From Pseudomonas sp. HOU2 (GTDB lineage Bacteria; Pseudomonadota; Gammaproteobacteria; Pseudomonadales; Pseudomonadaceae), in assembly GCF_040729435.1 (NCBI RefSeq), contig NZ_CP160398.1, forward strand, positions 4,569,001-4,633,000: 64,000 nucleotides of DNA, given 5' to 3'. Position numbers and translations under genes: made by a program. Below, piece after piece: positions 58,365-64,000 of the stretch; the stretch's first letter is position 1; each line of letters begins with the position of its first letter. Under the pieces are notes generated by a model. It ran no database searches. It saw only the letters and a program-made list of their open reading frames with translations, and was not told the DNA's origin.

Positions 58365-58385
58365 AAGCCTGGATCTTCCAGGCTT
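58365..58385. terminator. Hairpin between eno and ftsB
   Basis: Perfect 9-bp stem AAGCCTGGA (58365-58373), loop TCT, TCCAGGCTT (58377-58385). It is followed by CGTGC rather than a T-run, so it is a weak terminator candidate. Confidence 0.45.
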
Positions 58386-58449
58386 CGTGCTATCAGACGT
58401 TTCAAAGTTTTCGCGTGGCTGTCTTTTTTCACTGGATACCTGATATTCG

Positions 58450-58728
58450 ATGCGCAGTCCTTACTGGTTGTTTCTCGTTCTGCTCTTGCTGCTGGCCGGT
58501 CTGCAGTACCGCCTGTGGGTGGGCAATGGCAGTCTGGCGCAGGTCGCCGAGCTGAAGCAGCAGATTGCTGATCAGCACGCCGAGAACGAAGGCCTGCTGG
58601 AGCGCAATCGGGTGATGGACGCTGAAGTCAGCGAATTGAAGAAAGGCATGGAGACCGTGGAAGAGCGGGCTCGCCATGAGCTGGGCATGGTCAAGGACGG
58701 TGAAACCCTTTACCAGCTCGCGCAATGA
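58450..58728 (+). CDS. ftsB: Cell division protein FtsB
   Basis: 92 residues. One TM near the N-terminus (WLFLVLLLLLAGLQY) and a periplasmic coiled coil with heptads (LAQVAELKQQIADQHAENEGLLERNRVM, in part). FtsB binds FtsL and FtsQ and helps activate septal peptidoglycan synthesis. Short size and position between eno and ispD are those of FtsB in Pseudomonas. It overlaps ispD by 4 bp (ATGA). Confidence 0.94.
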   Translation: MRSPYWLFLVLLLLLAGLQYRLWVGNGSLAQVAELKQQIADQHAENEGLLERNRVMDAEVSELKKGMETVEERARHELGMVKDGETLYQLAQ

Positions 58729-59432
58729 TCGATTCCCTGCCGGCCTTCTGGGCCGTGATTCCTGCCGCGGGCGTCGGTGCCCGAATGGCCGCGGACCGTC
58801 CCAAGCAATACCTGCAACTGGGCGGGCGCACAATTCTCGAACACAGCCTCGGCTGTTTCCTTGATCACCCACGCCTCAAAGGGCTGGTGGTCAGTCTTGC
58901 TGTTGATGATCCTTATTGGCCGAACCTGGCCTGCGCCAGCGACTCGCGGATTCAGCGGGTCGAGGGCGGCGCGGAGCGTTCCGGGTCGGTGCTCAACGCC
59001 TTGCTGCATCTGCACGCGCAAGGTGCCGACGATGAGGACTGGGTGCTGGTACACGATGCGGCGCGGCCTAACCTGAGTCGCGATGATCTCGACAAGTTGC
59101 TGGCGGAACTGGCGGATGACCCGGTAGGCGGCTTGCTGGCAGTGCCGGCCCGCGACACCCTGAAGCGGGTCGACAAGCAGGGTCGGGTGGTCGAAACCGT
59201 CGACCGCAGCGTGATCTGGCAAGCGTATACGCCGCAGATGTTCCGCCTCGGAGCGCTGCACCGAGCCTTGGCGGACAGTCTGGTGGCCGATGCGCTGATT
59301 ACCGATGAAGCCTCGGCGATGGAGTGGGCCGGTCTGGCGCCGCGCCTGATCGAAGGACGGGCGGACAACCTCAAGGTCACCCGGCCGGAGGATCTGGAGT
59401 GGTTGCGTCAGCGTTGGGCTAACCGTCGCTGA
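58725..59432 (+). CDS. ispD: 2-C-methyl-D-erythritol 4-phosphate cytidylyltransferase IspD
   Basis: 235 residues. Third step of the MEP pathway: MEP plus CTP to CDP-ME. Motif VIPAAGVGARMAADRPKQYL (in part) holds the Gly-rich loop and the RPKQ Lys. VLVHDAARPNLS and VPARDTLKRVD are further signature segments. In many bacteria ispD is followed directly by ispF; here a LysR regulator, adhC and fghA lie between them. Confidence 0.95.
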   Translation: MIDSLPAFWAVIPAAGVGARMAADRPKQYLQLGGRTILEHSLGCFLDHPRLKGLVVSLAVDDPYWPNLACASDSRIQRVEGGAERSGSVLNALLHLHAQGADDEDWVLVHDAARPNLSRDDLDKLLAELADDPVGGLLAVPARDTLKRVDKQGRVVETVDRSVIWQAYTPQMFRLGALHRALADSLVADALITDEASAMEWAGLAPRLIEGRADNLKVTRPEDLEWLRQRWANRR

Positions 59433-59458
59433 GTGCTGTATTGCCTGTTCTGCCGCCT

Positions 59459-59550
59459 TCGCGAGCAAGCTCGCTCCCACATTTGATTCGCGCCTGACAC
59501 CCAATCTGCATCCACTGCAGATCCCCTGTGGGAGCGAGCTTGCTCGCGAA
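59459..59550. repeat. REP pair, GAGCGAGCTTGCTCGC type
   Basis: TTCGCGAGCAAGCTCGCTCC from 59459 and the inverted copy ending GCTTGCTCGCGAA at 59550. It lies between the convergent ispD and LysR genes. Confidence 0.9.
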
Positions 59551-59575
59551 GACGGCTGCTCAGGCACCGCATAAC

Positions 59576-60470
59576 TCAGCCCCGATACTCCGGCCGCTCG
59601 GCCAACCCTTCCTTCAAAAAATCCACCAGCTTGCGCACCTTCGGCGACAGATGTCGCTGCTGCGGATACAACGCCCACACCGCCGTATTCGGCGGCTGAT
59701 GCGCCTCCAGCAGCGAAATCAGCGCGCCGCTGTGCAAATGCTCCAGCACGTAATAGTCCGGCAACTGGCACAGCCCGACCCCTTGCAGCGCTGCATCCAG
59801 CACCGCCTGCCCACTGTTGCAGCGCCAGTTTCCCTGCACGCGCTGGGAAAATTCCCGCCCGTTCTGCTCCAGTTGCCACAGATCCGAACTGCCGATCAGG
59901 CAATTGTGCCGGCTCAGTTCCGACAAGCTGTGTGGGCGTCCGTACCGTTCCAGGTAGGACGGAGACGCGCACAGGTACATCCGACGCGGCGCCAGGCGGG
60001 TGGCGACCAACCGAGAATCCTGCAGGCGACCCAGACGGATCGCCAGATCCAACCCTTCATGCACCAGATCGAGTTGGCGGTTACTCAGCTCGATGTCGAC
60101 GCGCAGTTGCGGGTATTGCCCCATGAAGCGCGTCACCAGCGGCACGATAAACCGCTCGCCATAGGCTACGGCGCAGGTCATGCGCAGCATGCCTTTCGGT
60201 TCACTGGTCAGGTCGCCGACCGCGCGCAGGGCTTCTTCGCGACCGTCTTGCAAGCGCTGGCAATGCTGCAGAAAGGTCTGTCCGGCTTCGGTCAGGGTCA
60301 CACGACGGGTGCTGCGGTAGAGCAGGCGTGTCTGCAATCGATCCTCCAGCCGTACGATTTGTCGACTGATGTGTGAGGAAGAAACCCCAAGGCGTTCGGC
60401 CGCAGCGGTGAATTGACTGCATTCGGCGACGGCGACGAACTCGTCGATACCTTCCCAGCGGTTATCGGAC

Positions 60471-60472
<2 letters not shown>
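59576..60472 (-). CDS. LysR-family transcriptional regulator
   Basis: 298 residues. The winged-helix DNA-binding domain occupies about residues 1-60 (EFVAVAECSQFTAAAERLGVSSSHISRQI in part) and is followed by the linker helix and periplasmic-binding-protein-like effector domain. The ATG at 60472 (MSDNRWEGI) has AGGGA about 8 bp upstream; the earlier frame would add 18 residues. It is divergent from adhC with 116 bp between starts, so it is the likely regulator of adhC-fghA. An inverted repeat in that region overlaps its own start codon, consistent with autoregulation. Confidence 0.92.
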
Positions 60473-61701
<1,229 letters not shown>

Positions 61702-61710
61702 AAGCAGCGC

Positions 61711-61786
61711 CAAGCTAAAAGCTTCAAGCTGCAAGTCAGGGCGCTTTGGCCTTTTCTTGAAGCTCGAAGCTTGCCGCTTGCAGCTG
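61711..61786. repeat. Palindromic spacer between adhC and fghA
   Basis: AGCTTCAAG (61720-61728) pairs with CTTGAAGCT (61756-61764), and AGCTGCAAG (61727-61735) with CTTGCAGCT (61777-61785). The stretch consists of short words based on AAGCTTGCAGC. It resembles small intergenic palindromes of pseudomonads. The fghA Shine-Dalgarno GGGAG begins right after it. Confidence 0.6.
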
Positions 61787-61796
61787 GGAGAATCCC

Positions 61797-62642
61797 ATGA
61801 GTCTGGAAAACATCTCCTGTCAGAAAAGTTTCGGCGGCTGGCACAAGCGTTATCGCCACCGTTCCGACGCGCTCGGCTGCGACATGGTGTTTGCCGTGTA
61901 CCTGCCGCCGCAAGCGGAGCAGGGTGGCAAGCTGCCGGTGCTGTACTGGCTGTCCGGTCTGACCTGCACCGACGAGAACTTCATGCAGAAGGCCGGGGCG
62001 ATGCGCATGGCCGCCGAACTCGGTCTGATCATCGTCGCGCCGGACACCAGTCCGCGCGGCCCGGATGTGCCGGGTGATCCAGATGGCGCCTGGGATTTCG
62101 GTCTCGGTGCCGGGTTCTACCTCAATGCCACTCAGGAACCTTGGTCGCGCCACTATCGGATGCATGACTATGTCGTGCAGGAATTGCCTGCACTGGTTGA
62201 AGCGCATTTCCCGGCGTCGGACAAACGCAGCATCAGCGGCCACTCCATGGGCGGTCACGGCGCACTGGTCTGCGCGCTGCGCAATCCGGGGCGTTATCAG
62301 TCGGTGTCGGCGTTTTCGCCGATCAACAACCCGATGGATTGTCCATGGGGGCAGAAAGCATTCTCCCGCTATCTGGGCGAAGACCGTTCCAAGTGGAAAG
62401 AATGGGATGCCTGCGCGCTGATTGCTGAAGCCGACGAGAAACTGCCGTTGCTGGTCGATCAGGGGGATCGCGATGACTTCCTCGCCACGCAGCTCAAACC
62501 CGAAGCCCTGCAACAAGCGGCAAAACAAGCGGGGCATCCGCTGACGCTGCGCCTGCAACCGGGCTACGACCACAGCTATTTCTTCATCTCAAGCTTCATT
62601 GACGACCACTTGCAGCATCACGCACGCGCCCTGCGCGGTTAA
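61797..62642 (+). CDS. fghA: S-formylglutathione hydrolase
   Basis: 281 residues. Serine hydrolase of the esterase D family that converts S-formylglutathione to formate and glutathione, the second step after adhC. Nucleophile S150 in [11 protein letters not shown]; the conserved [15 protein letters not shown] and [20 protein letters not shown] segments (in part) are typical. ATG follows GGGAG. The gene ends 43 bp before ispF. Confidence 0.96.
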   Translation: MSLENISCQKSFGGWHKRYRHRSDALGCDMVFAVYLPPQAEQGGKLPVLYWLSGLTCTDENFMQKAGAMRMAAELGLIIVAPDTSPRGPDVPGDPDGAWDFGLGAGFYLNATQEPWSRHYRMHDYVVQELPALVEAHFPASDKRSISGHSMGGHGALVCALRNPGRYQSVSAFSPINNPMDCPWGQKAFSRYLGEDRSKWKEWDACALIAEADEKLPLLVDQGDRDDFLATQLKPEALQQAAKQAGHPLTLRLQPGYDHSYFFISSFIDDHLQHHARALRG

Positions 62643-62656
62643 TGCAGGTAGAATCA

Positions 62657-62685
62657 CGCCCTGACAAAAATCGGGGCGTTTTTTT
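62657..62685 (+). terminator. Intrinsic terminator abutting the ispF start codon
   Basis: Stem CGCCCT (62657-62662) with GGGGCG (62673-62678), loop of 10, then T7 (62679-62685) and immediately the ispF ATG (62686). It probably ends the adhC-fghA transcript, and its GGGGCG may double as a poor ribosome-binding site. Confidence 0.75.
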
Positions 62686-63159
62686 ATGCGTATTGGCCAC
62701 GGCTACGATGTTCACCGTTTCGCTGAAGGCGATTTCATTACTCTGGGCGGCGTGCGTATTGCACACGGCTTCGGGCTGCTCGCTCATTCCGACGGTGACG
62801 TCCTGCTGCATGCCTTGAGCGATGCCTTGCTCGGCGCGGCCGCGCTGGGCGATATCGGCAAGCACTTTCCGGACACCGACCCGCAATTCAAGGGCGCCGA
62901 CAGCCGTGTCCTGCTGCGGCATGTGGTCGCGCTGATCCACGCCAAGGGTTGGAAAGTCGGCAACGTCGACAACACCATCGTCGCTCAGGCACCGAAAATG
63001 GCCCCGCATATCGAAGCGATGCGCGCGTTGATCGCCGCCGATCTGCAAGTTGAACTGGATCAAGTGAACGTGAAAGCTACTACCACCGAAAAGCTCGGCT
63101 TTGTCGGTCGCGAAGAAGGCATCGCCGTGCATTCCGTTGCCTTGTTGCTGCGCGCATGA
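62686..63159 (+). CDS. ispF: 2-C-methyl-D-erythritol 2,4-cyclodiphosphate synthase IspF
   Basis: 157 residues. Fifth step of the MEP pathway. Metal ligands D8 and H10 in GHGYDVHRF and the C-terminal signature [18 protein letters not shown] are present; [23 protein letters not shown] (in part) binds substrate. The ATG directly follows the T-run of a terminator, so there is no ordinary Shine-Dalgarno. Its stop codon overlaps the truD ATG (ATGA). Confidence 0.95.
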   Translation: MRIGHGYDVHRFAEGDFITLGGVRIAHGFGLLAHSDGDVLLHALSDALLGAAALGDIGKHFPDTDPQFKGADSRVLLRHVVALIHAKGWKVGNVDNTIVAQAPKMAPHIEAMRALIAADLQVELDQVNVKATTTEKLGFVGREEGIAVHSVALLLRA

Positions 63160-64000
63160 ACGAACTGCAATTGCTTGGCCCGCGGGCCTATGGTGAACCC
63201 CTCGGCACTGCGGTTCTGAAAGCCATCGCCGAAGATTTCCAGGTCGATGAAGTGCTCGACATCCCGTTCAGCGGCGATGGCGAACACCTGTGGATCTGGG
63301 TGGAAAAACGTGGCCTGAACACCGAAGAAGCAGCGCGGCGCATCGCCAAGGCAGCCGGCGTGCCGTTGCGCACCGTCAGTTATGCCGGGCTCAAGGATCG
63401 TCAGGCGTTGACCCGTCAGTGGTTCAGCGTGCAACTGCCGGGCAAGGCCGACCCGGATCTCTCGGCGGCGGAAAACGACACGCTGAAGATCCTCAAGACC
63501 ACGCGGCACAAGCGCAAGCTGCAACGCGGCGCGCATTCGGCCAACGGCTTCACCTTGCGCCTGACCCAGTTTGCCGGCGACAAGGAGGCGATCGAACAGC
63601 GTCTGCAGATGATCGCCAGGCAAGGCATTCCCAATTATTTTGGCGCCCAGCGTTTCGGCCATGACGGCGGCAACGTCGTTGATGCGCGTGCGTGGGCGGC
63701 GCGCAAGGCTCTACCGGAGCAGCGCAATGTGCGTTCGCGGCTGCTGTCGACGGCGCGCAGTTTTCTCTTCAATCAAGTGCTGGCGGCGCGGGTTGCCGAT
63801 GGCACTTGGCAACAGGCGCAGGTCGGCGACCTGCTGGCGTTCACCGACAGTCGCAGTTTCTTCCCGGCGGGTGTTGCCGAATGCAGCGATCCGCGCCTGG
63901 CGATTCTCGACCTGCACCCGACCGGTCCGCAGTGGGGCGAAGGTGACTCACCGGCTGCCGGCGCTGTCCATGATCTGGAGCAGGGGATTGCCGAGCGTGA
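63156..64000 (+). CDS. truD: tRNA pseudouridine(13) synthase TruD (3' end outside window)
   Basis: The ATG overlaps the ispF stop codon. The frame stays open to the last base, giving 281 residues of an expected 350 or so. TruD makes pseudouridine 13 in tRNA-Glu. N-terminus [20 protein letters not shown]; the catalytic Asp is D81 in [10 protein letters not shown]; further motifs are the [17 protein letters not shown] segment (in part) and [19 protein letters not shown]. ispF-truD coupling is conserved in gammaproteobacteria (surE normally follows). Confidence 0.94.
   Translation, partial: MNELQLLGPRAYGEPLGTAVLKAIAEDFQVDEVLDIPFSGDGEHLWIWVEKRGLNTEEAARRIAKAAGVPLRTVSYAGLKDRQALTRQWFSVQLPGKADPDLSAAENDTLKILKTTRHKRKLQRGAHSANGFTLRLTQFAGDKEAIEQRLQMIARQGIPNYFGAQRFGHDGGNVVDARAWAARKALPEQRNVRSRLLSTARSFLFNQVLAARVADGTWQQAQVGDLLAFTDSRSFFPAGVAECSDPRLAILDLHPTGPQWGEGDSPAAGAVHDLEQGIAER

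Overview
The window looks like a chromosome segment of a fluorescent pseudomonad (Pseudomonas fluorescens group). Evidence: coding DNA is high in GC; gene order follows the Pseudomonas pattern (dap/glnD/map next to rpsB-tsf-pyrH-frr-uppS-cdsA-dxr-rseP-bamA-skp-lpxDA-fabZ-lpxB-rnhB-dnaE-accA-tilS-pyrG-kdsA-eno-ftsB-ispD and adhC-fghA-ispF-truD); and many intergenic REP palindromes have the GTGGGAGC...GCTCCCAC form typical of that group. I see no rRNA, tRNA, prophage, integrase, transposase or CRISPR array.

Left part (1-14.5 kb), accessory: the end of an isocitrate-lyase/PEP-mutase-like gene, an extensin-like protein, an unknown protein with an internal 60-residue duplication, rsmJ, a TetR regulator divergent from a two-gene RND efflux system, then about 1 kb without coding. 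That gap holds a long interspersed-repeat-like stretch, a 72-bp tandem array of REP sequences, and a promoter with a highly structured leader in front of a DUF6124-type gene. Next come a DUF4197 protein, two YbaY-like proteins, plsB and a cold-shock gene.

Middle part (14.5-32.9 kb), mixed: rlmA-dapE, the NdvB-like GH17/GT2 glucan synthase, tcdA convergent with csdE-csdA, dapD and an ArsC-like gene, a CPA1 Na+/H+ antiporter, an AT-rich islet with two paralogous astacin-like metalloproteases that lack signal peptides, then dapC, glnD and map. The dap genes (dapE, dapD, dapC) supply diaminopimelate and lysine; csdA/csdE/tcdA form the Csd sulfur/ct6A system.

Right part (33.3-64 kb), conserved core on the + strand: translation (rpsB, tsf, frr, tilS, truD), nucleotides (pyrH, pyrG), isoprenoids (uppS, dxr, ispD, ispF), phospholipid and lipid A synthesis (cdsA, lpxD, fabZ, lpxA, lpxB, kdsA, accA), outer-membrane assembly (rseP, bamA, skp), DNA replication (dnaE, rnhB), glycolysis (eno), division (ftsB), and a formaldehyde-detoxification pair (adhC-fghA) with a divergent LysR regulator. 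Many junctions are 4-bp ATGA/GTGA overlaps, so translation is probably coupled. REP elements are absent from about 29.4 to 52.6 kb.

The strongest candidates for something undescribed are (i) the 8.80-9.04 kb leader, where a three-way-junction fold, an antisequestor and a Shine-Dalgarno-sequestering hairpin share the same strands; (ii) the tandem REP array whose palindromic heads change type while the spacers stay the same; (iii) the paired cytoplasm-type astacin-like proteases; and (iv) possible attenuation in front of pyrG, with structured leaders in front of pyrH and ispF.
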